64,000 nt of DNA from Ralstonia sp. UBA689 (GTDB lineage: Bacteria; Pseudomonadota; Gammaproteobacteria; Burkholderiales; Burkholderiaceae). The stretch covers positions 167,618 to 231,617 of the forward strand of contig NZ_DBMV01000037.1 in NCBI RefSeq assembly GCF_002298975.1. The letters are read 5' to 3'. The notes under the pieces are model-generated. The model searched no databases. It saw only the letters and a program-made list of their open reading frames with translations, and was not told where the DNA came from. Below, piece after piece: positions 55,618-64,000 of the stretch (its first letter is position 1; each line of letters opens with the position of its first letter). The translations under genes and the position numbers were made by a program.

Positions 55618-56823
55618 TCAAGCCGACTGCACTTGCGGCTGCCGCTGCGCAAGCCGCCGCATGAACGCCTCGCACTGCGCGATCTGCGACAGCTCGATGT
55701 ATTCGTTGGGCTTGTGTGCCTGCTCGATATTGCCGGGGCCGCATACCACCGTCGGGACGCCCGCGCGGGAGAACAGCCCCGCCTCGGTGCCGTAGTCGAC
55801 CTTGCCCACCATGCCCCGGCTGTCAGCCAGCGCTTGCGCCAGCGCGACCAGCTCGTGCGTGGGCGCAATCGACAGGCCCGGTGTGTTGGCCTTGATGGCA
55901 AAGCTGATGTCGGCGTCGCTGGCAATCCTGCGCATCTGCGGCAACAGCGTGTCGTGCGCATGGCGCTCGACTTCGCCAAAGAGCCAATCGGGGTCGGTGC
56001 CCGGCAGGTAGCGGAAGTCGAAGGTGAATTCGCAATCGCGCGGCACCACGTTGGTGGCAATGCCGCCCTTAATGGTGCCTGTGTTGAGCGTGGTGTGCGG
56101 TACGACGAAGGCGGCATCGCGCGCCTCCTCTTCAGCCAGGCGGGCAGCCAGCGAGCGGATATGCGCAATCAGCAGCGCCGCAAACTCAATGGCGTTCACG
56201 CCCTGCGGCGTCAGTGCAGAATGCGCTTCCTTGCCGCGCACGCAGCAGCGGTATTCCCGCTTGCCCTTGTGCGCGATGATGGCGCGCATCGAAGTGGGCT
56301 CGCCGACGATGCAGCCGGCGGGCTGGATGCCATTGGCCTCCAGATCGCGCAGCAGGCCGCGCACGCCCACGCAGCCGATCTCCTCGTCGTAGGATAGTGA
56401 GAGGTGGAAGCTGGCGTCGCCCCCTCTATCCGTTGTGGCCATGAAATCTGGCACGTGCGCGAGTGCCACGGCGATGAAGCTCTTCATGTCGGCCGTGCCG
56501 CGTCCATACAGGCGGCCATCGCGAAGTTGCGCGTCGAATGGGTTGGTGTCCCACGGCTGACCATCCACGGGCACCACGTCGGTATGGCCCGAGAGCACCA
56601 ATCCTGGCTTGCGCCCCGGCGACAGCGTGGCAAACAGGTTGGCCTTGCCGCCGGTGGCGTCGTAGGTGAGGCGACATTCGGCGCCCTGGGCGCGCAGGCG
56701 GTCACGCACCCATTCGATCAGGCCAAGGTTGGAATTGCGGCTGACGGTGTCGAACGCCACCAACGTGCGGATCAGTTGCAGGACATCATCGGACGGTTGC
56801 GGGGTGGAGGCGTCGGCTGACAT
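55618..56823 (-). CDS. argE: M20 deacylase, acetylornithine deacetylase-like (ArgE)
   Basis: ArgE-type enzymes hydrolyse N-acetylornithine to ornithine. The 401-residue M20 metallopeptidase has the metal site LSGHTDVVPVDGQPWDTNPFDA (first His and second Asp), GRGTADMKSFIAV, SYDEEIGCVGVRGLL (catalytic Glu pair), and GEPTSMRAIIAHKG followed by the dimerisation lid. Because this genome already has the cyclic-pathway ArgJ, a purely biosynthetic role may be redundant, and the position beside a peptide transporter suggests acyl-amino acid or peptide hydrolysis. I keep the ArgE name as the closest family. Confidence 0.82.
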   Translation of the reverse strand: MSADASTPQPSDDVLQLIRTLVAFDTVSRNSNLGLIEWVRDRLRAQGAECRLTYDATGGKANLFATLSPGRKPGLVLSGHTDVVPVDGQPWDTNPFDAQLRDGRLYGRGTADMKSFIAVALAHVPDFMATTDRGGDASFHLSLSYDEEIGCVGVRGLLRDLEANGIQPAGCIVGEPTSMRAIIAHKGKREYRCCVRGKEAHSALTPQGVNAIEFAALLIAHIRSLAARLAEEEARDAAFVVPHTTLNTGTIKGGIATNVVPRDCEFTFDFRYLPGTDPDWLFGEVERHAHDTLLPQMRRIASDADISFAIKANTPGLSIAPTHELVALAQALADSRGMVGKVDYGTEAGLFSRAGVPTVVCGPGNIEQAHKPNEYIELSQIAQCEAFMRRLAQRQPQVQSA

Positions 56824-56836
56824 GTTGGTCTGGCGC

Positions 56837-57904
56837 TCAGGCCATGTCGTTCAGGTGGCAGGCTGAAAACCTGAGCGGCGCGATCTCCTTGAGCACCGGC
56901 TGCTCGGTCTTGCAGCGCGGCATAGCATGCGGGCAGCGCGGGTGGAAATGGCAGCCGGTGGGCGGATGCAGCGGCGAAGGAATCTCGCCCGAGATCGCCA
57001 CATAGGTCTTCTTGCGAACCTCCAGTTTAGGCGCTTCGGCCAGCAACGCCTGTGTGTATGGGTGGTTGGGCGACGCAAAGATCGCTTCCGTGGGCGCAGA
57101 CTCCACCACCCGGCCGAGGTACATGATGACGACGCGGTCGCTGACATGCTTCACGACGCCCAGGTCGTGGCTGATGAACAGATACGTGAGGTTCAACTGC
57201 TCGCGCAGGCAGATGAACAGGTTCAGCACCTGCGCCTGGATCGATACATCCAGCGCCGCCACCGATTCGTCGCAGACAAGGAATTCCGGCTTGACCGCCA
57301 GCGCCCGCGCAATGCCGATGCGCGCCCGCTGCCCGCCCGAGAACTGGTGCGGAAAGCGGCGCATCAGGCTCGGGTCCAGACCGACGCGCGTGAGCATCTC
57401 GGCCACGTAGTCGCGCTGCTCGGCTGCGCTCACCATGCCGTGCACGACCGGTGCCTCGCCGACGATGTCCTGCACGCGCATGCGCGGGTTGAGCGACGCG
57501 TACGGGTCCTGAAAGATCATCTGGATGGCAAGCTGCTTTTCGCGGCGACGCTCGGGCGGTAGACGGTCCAGGTCGACGCCCTTCCACAGCCGCGTGCCGG
57601 CGGTGGGCTTGTGCAGACCCACTGCCAGACGGCCCAGCGTGGATTTGCCGCAGCCCGATTCGCCAACCAGCCCGACAACTTCACCCGTGACGATATCAAG
57701 GTCAACATGGTCGACCGCGTGCACCACCTCTTCCTCCACGCCTGCACCAAACCAGTTGGCAATGCGCGAGGAGATGTCGAGCCCCTTCACGAAGCGTTTG
57801 GACATGCCGTGCAGAGACAGAATCGGCACCAGCGGTTCAGCGGACGTTGCCTCGGTCGCCCCCGTGACCGCCATGGCATCGTGCTCGGGATGCATCGCGT
57901 TCAT
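56837..57904 (-). CDS. dppF: Peptide ABC transporter ATP-binding protein, DppF-like
   Basis: The 355-residue ATPase starts at 57902-57904 (MNAMHPEHDAMAVTGATE), overlapping the preceding ATPase stop by four bases. Walker A GLVGESGCGKSTLGRL is at about 84-99, the signature HQFSGGQRARIGIARAL, and Walker B EFLVCDESVAALDVS. The C-terminal oligopeptide-transporter domain is PTGCHFHPRCPHAMPRCKTE with its CxxxxxxC iron-sulfur-like cysteines. It pairs with the adjacent DppD-type ATPase. An extra segment between about 40 and 75 (GLDISSRIANWFGAGVEEE) is a normal variant. Confidence 0.92.
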   Translation of the reverse strand: MNAMHPEHDAMAVTGATEATSAEPLVPILSLHGMSKRFVKGLDISSRIANWFGAGVEEEVVHAVDHVDLDIVTGEVVGLVGESGCGKSTLGRLAVGLHKPTAGTRLWKGVDLDRLPPERRREKQLAIQMIFQDPYASLNPRMRVQDIVGEAPVVHGMVSAAEQRDYVAEMLTRVGLDPSLMRRFPHQFSGGQRARIGIARALAVKPEFLVCDESVAALDVSIQAQVLNLFICLREQLNLTYLFISHDLGVVKHVSDRVVIMYLGRVVESAPTEAIFASPNHPYTQALLAEAPKLEVRKKTYVAISGEIPSPLHPPTGCHFHPRCPHAMPRCKTEQPVLKEIAPLRFSACHLNDMA

Positions 57905-58917
57905 GCAGTGGCCTCCTCGGGGCGGATGGTGACGGGGTGGAAACAACGCAAGCTGCGGCCATCGTCGAGCATGTCGAGTGTGGGCGTCTGCTTGCAGACC
58001 TCGGTAGCGAAGGCGCAGCGCTCTCGGAAGGCGCAACCGCCGGGCAATGCCAGCAGCGACGGTGTCATCCCAGGAATCTGCCGCAGCGGCACACCGCGCG
58101 GGTTGCGCGACGGCGCCGAGGCAATCAGTCCGAATGTGTATGGATGGCGCGGCGTCTCCAGCACCTGCTGCACGCTGCCTTGCTCGACGATGCGGCCGGC
58201 GTACATCACGCACACGCTGTCGGCCAGCCCGGCCACCACGGACAGATCGTGCGTGATCCAGATCAGCGCGGTTCCGCTCTCTCGGCACAGTGCCTGCACC
58301 TCGGCCAGGATCTGGCCCTGGATGGTGACGTCCAGCGCCGTGGTCGGCTCATCGGCGATGATGAGGTCGGGATTGTTGAGCAATGCGATAGCAATGGCGA
58401 CACGCTGCCGCATGCCACCCGAGAACTGGTGTGGATATGCCGTCAGCCGCTCGTCCGGCGAGGGAATGCCGACCTTGGCCAGCGCCTCGCGCGCCATCTC
58501 CCGTGCCTGGGCGTGGCTCACACGCTGATGTGCCTGCACCGCCTCGATCATTTGCGTGTCGACACGCAGGACCGGGTTCAGCGTCATCATCGGGTCTTGG
58601 AAGATCATGGCGATGCGGTTGCCGCGCATGTCGCGCATCTGGCGGGCCGAGAGCGCGCGCAAGTCGTGCGTGACACCATCGCGGCCGGTCAGCTCGATGC
58701 GTCCGCCGACCACGCGCCCCGGCGGATCGATCAAGCCCATGATCGAGTAACCGGTCATCGACTTGCCCGAGCCTGACTCGCCGACGAGGCCCATGATCTC
58801 GCCGCGGCCCACGGTGAAGGACACATCGTCCACTGCCCGCGCAATGCCGGCACGCGTGACAAATTCGGTCTTCAGGCCTTCGACGACGAGCGTCGGTTTG
58901 TTGTTGGCTGTCGTCAT
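57901..58917 (-). CDS. dppD: Peptide ABC transporter ATP-binding protein, DppD-like
   Basis: The 338-residue ATPase has Walker A GLVGESGSGKSMTGYS (about 41-56), the signature HQFSGGMRQRVAIAIAL, Walker B DLIIADEPTTALDVT, and the oligopeptide-transporter C-terminal domain ALPGGCAFRERCAFATEVC. It overlaps the permease gene upstream (58914-58917) and the second ATPase downstream by four bases each, so translation is coupled along the operon. Confidence 0.93.
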   Translation of the reverse strand: MTTANNKPTLVVEGLKTEFVTRAGIARAVDDVSFTVGRGEIMGLVGESGSGKSMTGYSIMGLIDPPGRVVGGRIELTGRDGVTHDLRALSARQMRDMRGNRIAMIFQDPMMTLNPVLRVDTQMIEAVQAHQRVSHAQAREMAREALAKVGIPSPDERLTAYPHQFSGGMRQRVAIAIALLNNPDLIIADEPTTALDVTIQGQILAEVQALCRESGTALIWITHDLSVVAGLADSVCVMYAGRIVEQGSVQQVLETPRHPYTFGLIASAPSRNPRGVPLRQIPGMTPSLLALPGGCAFRERCAFATEVCKQTPTLDMLDDGRSLRCFHPVTIRPEEATA

Positions 58918-59828
58918 AGCGTCTGCAGGCGCGGGTTGAGCACGTCACGAAGCTGGTCGGACACCAGATTCATCGACACGATGGTCACAAGCAGCGCCAG
59001 CCCAGGGAAGAAGCTGATCCAGTACTTGCCCGACAGCATGTACTGAAAACCGTTGGCGATCAGCAGGCCCAGTGAAGGCTCGGTAATCGGCACACCCAAC
59101 CCCAGGAACGACAGCGTCGCCTCCAGGGTGATGGCGGAGGCGACCTGCAGCGCGGCAATGACGATCAGCGGCGGCAGGCAATTCGGCAGCAGGTGCCGGA
59201 ACATGATGCGCGACGGCGGCAGGCCGAGCACCTGCGCGGCCTCGATGTATTCGCGCCGGCGCTCGACCAGCGCGGCGCTGCGCGTGGTGCGCGCGTAGTA
59301 GGCCCACTGCACCGCCACCAGCGCAATCACGATATTGGTGATGCCGGGCTTGAGCAGCGCGAGCAAAATCAGCGCCAGAAGGATCGGCGGGAACGAGAGC
59401 TGCAAGTCCGCAATGCGCATGATGAGCGACTCGATGCGCCCGCCCGCAAAGCCGGCGATCAGCCCGAGCACCGTACCCAGCACCAGCGCGAACACCGTGC
59501 TCACCACCCCCACGCCCACGCTGATGCGCAGGCCGTAGAGGATGGCGGAAAGGATGTCGCGGCCTTGGTCATCCGAGCCGAGCAGGAAGGTCATGCCGTC
59601 GCCGGACTTTTCGCCGGGGGCAAGGCGTGAATCAAGCACGTCGAGCTTGGCGAGGTCATACGGATTCTGCGGCGCAATCCACGGCGCGGTGATCGCCACG
59701 AGGATGATGATGGCCAGCACGATCACGCCGATGAGCGCGATGCGGCTCGCACAGAACTGGCGCACGAAGCGACGCAGCGGTGTTTCTTCGGCGGCCGGCT
59801 TGGCGGGAGTGGAAACGGAAGTGGTCAT
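58914..59828 (-). CDS. dppC: Peptide ABC transporter permease, DppC-like
   Basis: The 304-residue inner-membrane permease starts at 59826-59828 (MTTSVSTPAKPAAEETPLRR), two bases after the DppB stop. About six helices follow the cytoplasmic N-terminus. LGSDDQGRDILSAILYGLRIS and the EAA loop EYIEAAQVLGLPPSRIMFRHLLPN are typical of DppC/OppC. It forms the heterodimeric channel with the next permease. Confidence 0.94.
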   Translation of the reverse strand: MTTSVSTPAKPAAEETPLRRFVRQFCASRIALIGVIVLAIIILVAITAPWIAPQNPYDLAKLDVLDSRLAPGEKSGDGMTFLLGSDDQGRDILSAILYGLRISVGVGVVSTVFALVLGTVLGLIAGFAGGRIESLIMRIADLQLSFPPILLALILLALLKPGITNIVIALVAVQWAYYARTTRSAALVERRREYIEAAQVLGLPPSRIMFRHLLPNCLPPLIVIAALQVASAITLEATLSFLGLGVPITEPSLGLLIANGFQYMLSGKYWISFFPGLALLVTIVSMNLVSDQLRDVLNPRLQTL

Positions 59829-59829
59829 G

Positions 59830-60807
59830 TCAGCCCCGGCTCTCGGACAAGCGCACACGCGGGTCGAGCACGCCATAGACGAGATCGACCACCAGGTTGA
59901 TGAGGATGAACAGCGTCACGATCACCAGCAGATAGGCGACGATCACCGGGCGGTCGAGCAACTGGATCGAATCGATGATGAGCTTGCCCATGCCCGGCCA
60001 CGCATAGATCGACTCGGTCACGATCGAGAACGCGATGACCGAGCCGAACTGCAGCCCCACCACCGTCACGATCGGAATCAGGATGTTCTTGAGCACGTGC
60101 ACGCCGACGATGCGTGCGTTAGACAAGCCTTTGGCGCGCGCGAACTTCACGTAGTCCTGCAGCATCGCCTCCTGCGTGCCCGCACGCGTAAGGCGGATCA
60201 CCATCGCAATGTTCAGCAGCGACAGGGTCACGCCCGGCAGGATCAGGTGCCGGATGCCGTCGAGCGTCAGGAAGCTGACGGGAATGCCTAGCAGAAGCCG
60301 TGTCTCTCCGCGTCCGTTGGAGGGCAGCCAGCCAAGCTGCACCGCAAACACCATGATCAGCATCAGCCCAACCCAGAACGTCGGCAGCGAAAAGCCCAGG
60401 ATCGAGATCGTCATGATGGTGCGGTTGGCCACGCCGTTCGGGCGCAGCCCCGCCCACAGGCCAAGCGGAATGCCGAGCACGATGGCCAGCAACATGGCGA
60501 AGATGGCCAGCTCGAAGGTGGCCGGCATGCGCTCGAAGATCAGCTTGAGCGCAGGCGTGCCCTGCGCGAACGACACGCCCAGGTTGCCGTGCAGCGCCCC
60601 GCTCAGGAAGTACAGGTATTGCTCCCACAGCGGCTTGTCGAGCCCCAGCGCGGCAATCGTGCGCGCGATGTCCTGCTGGTCGGCCTGCGGGTTGATGAGG
60701 ATATCGACCGGGTTGCCGATGGCGTACACGCCAAGAAACACCAGGATCGACATCACCAGCAGCACCGCGACGGATTCCAGCAACCGTCGGATCAGGAAAA
60801 CCAGCAT
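59830..60807 (-). CDS. dppB: Peptide ABC transporter permease, DppB-like
   Basis: The 325-residue inner-membrane permease has the standard N-terminus MLVFLIRRLLESVAVLLVMS, an EAA-type loop MLQDYVKFARAKGLSNARIVGVHVLKN, and the C-terminal PRVRL segment. About six helices are visible. It is second in the operon, 27 bp after the binding-protein gene. Confidence 0.94.
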   Translation of the reverse strand: MLVFLIRRLLESVAVLLVMSILVFLGVYAIGNPVDILINPQADQQDIARTIAALGLDKPLWEQYLYFLSGALHGNLGVSFAQGTPALKLIFERMPATFELAIFAMLLAIVLGIPLGLWAGLRPNGVANRTIMTISILGFSLPTFWVGLMLIMVFAVQLGWLPSNGRGETRLLLGIPVSFLTLDGIRHLILPGVTLSLLNIAMVIRLTRAGTQEAMLQDYVKFARAKGLSNARIVGVHVLKNILIPIVTVVGLQFGSVIAFSIVTESIYAWPGMGKLIIDSIQLLDRPVIVAYLLVIVTLFILINLVVDLVYGVLDPRVRLSESRG

Positions 60808-60834
60808 CGGAGACTCGCTTGTGTGGGAAAAGGG

Positions 60835-62418
60835 CTATTGCGGTTTGAAACCGTGCGCGTAGGTTCGCTCATCGGTACGCGGAATATACGTGATGCCCTT
60901 GCGCGCCGCCCACGTCGTCACCTGAAAGTGGATCGGGATGATGCCGCCGTCATCCACTACGATGGCCGTCGCCTCCTGCAGCAGCTTGGTGCGCTCCTTG
61001 TCGTCCATGGTGTACAGCGCCTTGGTCAGCACGGCGTCCATCTTCGGGTTGCAGTACTGGCCCCAGTTGACCGTGCCGAAGCCAGTCTTGGAATCCTCGC
61101 ACGCCACCAGCGCACGCAGCGGCGAGCTGACTTCGCCCGTCTGCGCACCCCAGCCCACCAGCCCGAACGAATACTCATGGCGAATGCTCTTGGCCGCAAA
61201 CGTCGCCATCGGCATGCCCTCCACGCGGGTCACGATGCCGATGCGCGTGAGATTCTGCGCGATCGTCTGCGCAATCTTCTCGTCGTTCACGTAGCGGTTA
61301 TTGGGCGTGTGCAGCGTGATGCCGAAACCATCGGGATACCCCGCCTCGGCCAGTAGCTTCTTCGCGGCTTCCGGGTCGTACTTGAGCGTCTTCAGGTTCG
61401 GGTTGTGGCCGAAGAGCTGCGGCGGCACCAGGTTGTTGGTCGGCTCCGACAGGCCTTCCATGATGCGGTCCTTGATGCCCTGGCGGTTGATGGCCGTGCT
61501 GATGGCGCGGCGCACGCGCGGGTCTTTCAACGGATTCTTGTCGAGCGGCTTGCCGTCCTTGCTCGTCACATACGGCGTCTGGTCGCGCTTGTCATCCGTA
61601 TACAGATAGATGACGCGGTGCGAGATCTTCGAGAAGAAATTCAGCGAGGCATCGCCACGCACGCGCGCGAGGTCCGGCGTCGGCACGTTCTCGATGGCCT
61701 GCACGTCGCCCGAGAGCAATGCCGCGATGCGCGTCGCGCCGTTCGGGATGAAGCGCAGTGTTACGTGTTCCCACGCGGGCTTCGGGCCCCAATATTGGTC
61801 GTTGCGCACCAGCTCGACACGATCATCACGCGCATAGCTGACGAACTTGAACGGCCCCGTGCCGACCATGCCCTTGCCCTGCGCGAAGTCATCGCTCGAC
61901 AGCCCTTGCGTCGTCTTCTTCTGCACGATGAACACTGACGTCAGGTCCGACAGCATCAGCGGATACGGCTGCGAGGTCGTCAGTTGAATCGTGTACTTGT
62001 CGATGATCTTCTTGTTGATGATCGCCTTCGTGTAGGTGTCGAATTTGCCCGGGCTGTTAACGATCGTGGCCGGGCGATCGAGCGACCATGCTACGTCTTC
62101 GGCGGTCAGCTCGCTGCCGTCGTGGAACTTCACGCCAGGGCGCAGCTTGAACTCCCAGGTCAGGTTGTTGACCATCTTCCACGACTGAGCCAGGCCGGGA
62201 ATGATGTGGCTGTCGGCGTCCATCTTCACCAAGCACTCGAACATGTGCTCTGACACGTTGATGTTCGAGAACAGGTTGTAGAAGTGCGGGTCCATCGAGG
62301 TCGGCGGCGAGCTCATGCCGATCTTCAGATCAGCGGCCAGCGCCTGCGAGCTTGCGCCCGCCATCACACATCCCGCCACGCACATCGCGGCGGCCACGCG
62401 CCGCAAGGTCCGAATCAT
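60835..62418 (-). CDS. Peptide ABC transporter substrate-binding protein (DppA/OppA family)
   Basis: The 527-residue precursor starts at 62416-62418 (MIRTLRRVAAAMCVAGCVMAGASSQALAA), with a signal peptide cut after ALAA. An in-frame extension upstream is rejected. The mature protein is a cluster C periplasmic binding protein (SBP_bac_5): LKIGMSSPPTSMDPHFYNLF, the family signature region LAQSWKMVNNLTWEFKLRPGVKFHDG, and a C-terminal IPIHFQVTTWAARKGI. It is the first gene of the transporter operon and sets the ligand, probably a di- or oligopeptide, although nickel and glutathione binders share this fold. Confidence 0.92.
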   Translation of the reverse strand: MIRTLRRVAAAMCVAGCVMAGASSQALAADLKIGMSSPPTSMDPHFYNLFSNINVSEHMFECLVKMDADSHIIPGLAQSWKMVNNLTWEFKLRPGVKFHDGSELTAEDVAWSLDRPATIVNSPGKFDTYTKAIINKKIIDKYTIQLTTSQPYPLMLSDLTSVFIVQKKTTQGLSSDDFAQGKGMVGTGPFKFVSYARDDRVELVRNDQYWGPKPAWEHVTLRFIPNGATRIAALLSGDVQAIENVPTPDLARVRGDASLNFFSKISHRVIYLYTDDKRDQTPYVTSKDGKPLDKNPLKDPRVRRAISTAINRQGIKDRIMEGLSEPTNNLVPPQLFGHNPNLKTLKYDPEAAKKLLAEAGYPDGFGITLHTPNNRYVNDEKIAQTIAQNLTRIGIVTRVEGMPMATFAAKSIRHEYSFGLVGWGAQTGEVSSPLRALVACEDSKTGFGTVNWGQYCNPKMDAVLTKALYTMDDKERTKLLQEATAIVVDDGGIIPIHFQVTTWAARKGITYIPRTDERTYAHGFKPQ

Positions 62419-62752
62419 GGTCACGGCTCTTCTCCCCAAATAAGGAATCGATGGATCGATCTCGCTGACGGCGCGGCGGCGCTTCTGCTGAACGCTCGCG
62501 CCGACTATAGCGACGCGCACCTGCGGCAGGCAATGTGCGGCGCCACAAATTGGTGCACCCGCTTGCGACATACGCCAAAAATGGCTGCTCTACGCTGCGG
62601 GCGAAGGGGAAAAGCAGGAAGCATTCCATGTAAGGAACGCTTGCGACCGCCTTGAGCACGCGGCTCGTGCAGCTTCGCTGCGGGCTGAAGACGGCCCTTC
62701 GGCGTATGATCGGCGTGGTTGCGAACTTCCGCCTAGAACACGAGCGCATCCC
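62419..62752. promoter_or_regulatory. Divergent control region between peptide transporter and M20 amidohydrolase
   Basis: This 334-bp stretch has no gene. TATGAT at 62705-62710 could be the -10 for the rightward amidohydrolase, but its -35 is weak. A small stem, GCAGC (62669-62673) / GCTGC (62677-62681), lies just upstream. Shared control of the two divergent units is plausible but not shown. Confidence 0.35.
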
Positions 62753-63943
62753 ATGAAGCTGATTCCAGAAATCCAAGCCGCACAGCCCGAGATTCAGGCG
62801 CTGCGACGCGACATCCACGCGCACCCCGAACTCTGCTTTGAAGAACTGCGCACTTCCGACCTGGTCGCCGCCAAGCTCACCGAATGGGGCATTGAAGTGC
62901 ATCGCGGTCTGGGCAAGACCGGGTTGGTGGGCGTCATCCGCAACGGCGAAGGCAAGCGCATCGGCTTGCGCGCCGACATGGACGCCCTGCCGCTGGCCGA
63001 GGTCAACCAGTTTGAGCATCGCTCCATGCACGAAGGCAAGATGCACGCTTGCGGCCACGATGGCCACACGGCGATGCTGCTTGGCGCGGCGCATTACCTG
63101 GCCAAGCACCGCAACTTCAGCGGCACCGTCCACCTGATCTTTCAGCCGGCCGAGGAAGGTGGCGGCGGCGCACGCGAGATGATCAAGGACGGCCTGTTCG
63201 AGCGCTTCCCCTGTGACGCCGTGTTTGGCTTGCACAACTGGCCAGGTGTGCCGGTCGGTGCGTTCGGCACACGCGTCGGCGCGCTGATGGCATCCAGCAA
63301 TGAGTTCCGCATCACGATCAAGGGCAAGGGTGCACACGCCGCGCTGCCGCACAACGGCAATGATCCGGTGTTCGTTGGCGCGCAGGTTGTCTCTGCATTG
63401 CAGGGCATCATCACCCGCAACAAGCGGCCGATCGACACGGCGGTCCTGTCCGTCACGCAATTCCATGCCGGTGATGCAACCAATATCATCCCGAACGAAG
63501 CGTGGATCGGCGGCACGGTGCGCGCGTTCTCCACGGAAGTGCTCGACCTGATCGAGCGCCGCATGGAGGAAGTCTCCAAAGCGATCGCCGCCGCCTACGA
63601 TTGCACGGTCGACTTCGTCTTCCACCGTAACTATCCGCCCACGGTCAACACGGAAGCCGAAACGCAGTTTGCTGCAGAAGTCATGCGCGAGCTCGTCGGT
63701 GCCGACAACGTCGAAGCCAACATCGACCCCACGATGGGCGCGGAAGATTTCTCCTTCATGCTGATCGAGAAGCCCGGCTGCTTCGCCTTCATCGGCAACG
63801 GCGACGGCGACCACCGCGAGCAAGGCCACGGTCTGGGCCCGTGCATGCTGCACAACCCAAGCTACGACTTCAACGACGAGTTGTTGCCGCTGGGCGCAAC
63901 GTACTGGGTGCGTCTGGTCGAGCGATTTTTGGCGCGTAGCTGA
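62753..63943 (+). CDS. M20 family amidohydrolase (hippurate hydrolase / N-acyl amino acid amidohydrolase-like)
   Basis: The 396-residue enzyme hydrolyses N-acyl amino acids in this family (hippurate, N-acetyl amino acids, indole-3-acetyl conjugates). Metal ligands are seen in HACGHDGHTAMLLGAA (Cys52-type site plus His), FQPAEEGGGGAREMI (Glu pair), and GLHNWPGVPVG. The C-terminal His is in CMLHNPSYDFND. Start at ATG 62753 gives the normal N-terminus KLIPEIQAAQPEIQALRRDIHAHPEL. It faces away from the peptide transporter operon and likely processes what that system imports. Confidence 0.9.
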   Translation: MKLIPEIQAAQPEIQALRRDIHAHPELCFEELRTSDLVAAKLTEWGIEVHRGLGKTGLVGVIRNGEGKRIGLRADMDALPLAEVNQFEHRSMHEGKMHACGHDGHTAMLLGAAHYLAKHRNFSGTVHLIFQPAEEGGGGAREMIKDGLFERFPCDAVFGLHNWPGVPVGAFGTRVGALMASSNEFRITIKGKGAHAALPHNGNDPVFVGAQVVSALQGIITRNKRPIDTAVLSVTQFHAGDATNIIPNEAWIGGTVRAFSTEVLDLIERRMEEVSKAIAAAYDCTVDFVFHRNYPPTVNTEAETQFAAEVMRELVGADNVEANIDPTMGAEDFSFMLIEKPGCFAFIGNGDGDHREQGHGLGPCMLHNPSYDFNDELLPLGATYWVRLVERFLARS

Positions 63944-64000
63944 ACAAATTTACGTACGCCACAACCGTTCGCGAGGAGCACAACACAAGAAGCCACCGTA
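63944..64000. other. End of window, no gene seen
   Basis: Fifty-seven bases remain. A GAGGAG-like site near 63972-63978 could serve a gene starting beyond the window, but no start codon is assigned. Confidence 0.3.

Noticed and set aside
62705..62710. TATGAT as a firm promoter for the amidohydrolase
   Set aside because: The sequence 17 bp upstream is a poor -35, so it was kept only as a weak note in the spacer entry.

Overview
The window looks like a chromosomal segment of a high-GC betaproteobacterium of the order Burkholderiales, most probably Ralstonia. This rests on recognisable protein families and gene order: corC-pilB-pilC-pilD-coaE-zapD-yacG, a full mra/dcw cell-wall cluster running from mraZ to ftsZ, then lpxC, a LytM-type peptidase, secA and argJ, plus coq7 (ubiquinone) and a Burkholderia-type trimeric porin. 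No rRNA, tRNA, CRISPR array, integrase or intact insertion sequence was seen.

Left part (1-7.4 kb): an accessory-looking catabolic block. A bifunctional enoyl-CoA hydratase/3-hydroxyacyl-CoA dehydrogenase runs off the left edge. It is followed by an AraC-type regulator, an MFS transporter of the anion:cation symporter type, a family III CoA-transferase and a nitronate monooxygenase that is frameshifted and cut short. The broken gene lies about 300 bp before the start of the conserved chromosome, at corC (7437). The block plausibly imports a carboxylic acid, activates it by CoA transfer and degrades it by beta-oxidation-like steps.

Core part 1 (7.4-14.6 kb): a CNNM/CorC-type membrane protein, the type IV pilus motor and assembly genes pilB, pilC and pilD, then coaE, zapD and yacG. 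Between yacG and mutT sits a two-gene cassette (14.8-16.9 kb). The first gene is an outer-membrane beta-barrel with a single N-terminal c-type haem (Cyc2-like fused cytochrome-porin). The second is a periplasmic dihaem cytochrome c4. Both architecture and order match cyc2-cyc1 of iron oxidisers. This is the most interesting element of the window.

Core part 2 (16.9-44.0 kb), nearly all on the minus strand: mraZ-rsmH-ftsL-ftsI-murE-murF-mraY-murD-ftsW-murG-murC-ddlB-ftsQ-ftsA-ftsZ, then a peroxiredoxin, lpxC, an M23 peptidase, secA, argJ, a DUF815 ATPase and mutT. Only dciA is on the plus strand. Seven adjacent dcw pairs share 4-base ATGA overlaps. A sigma70-like promoter overlapped by four 10-bp-spaced MraZ-type boxes precedes mraZ. 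Together these genes make UDP-MurNAc-pentapeptide and lipid II, assemble the divisome, start lipid A synthesis and export proteins.

Right part (44.2-64 kb): coq7, porin, an MHS-type MFS transporter, a haemolysin III-like protein, fadD, a putative lipoprotein metallo-aminopeptidase, a single-subunit molybdopterin oxidoreductase, an orphan amino-acid-type periplasmic binding protein, and a peptide-utilisation cluster (argE-like M20 deacylase, a five-gene Dpp/Opp-type ABC transporter, and a divergent M20 amidohydrolase).
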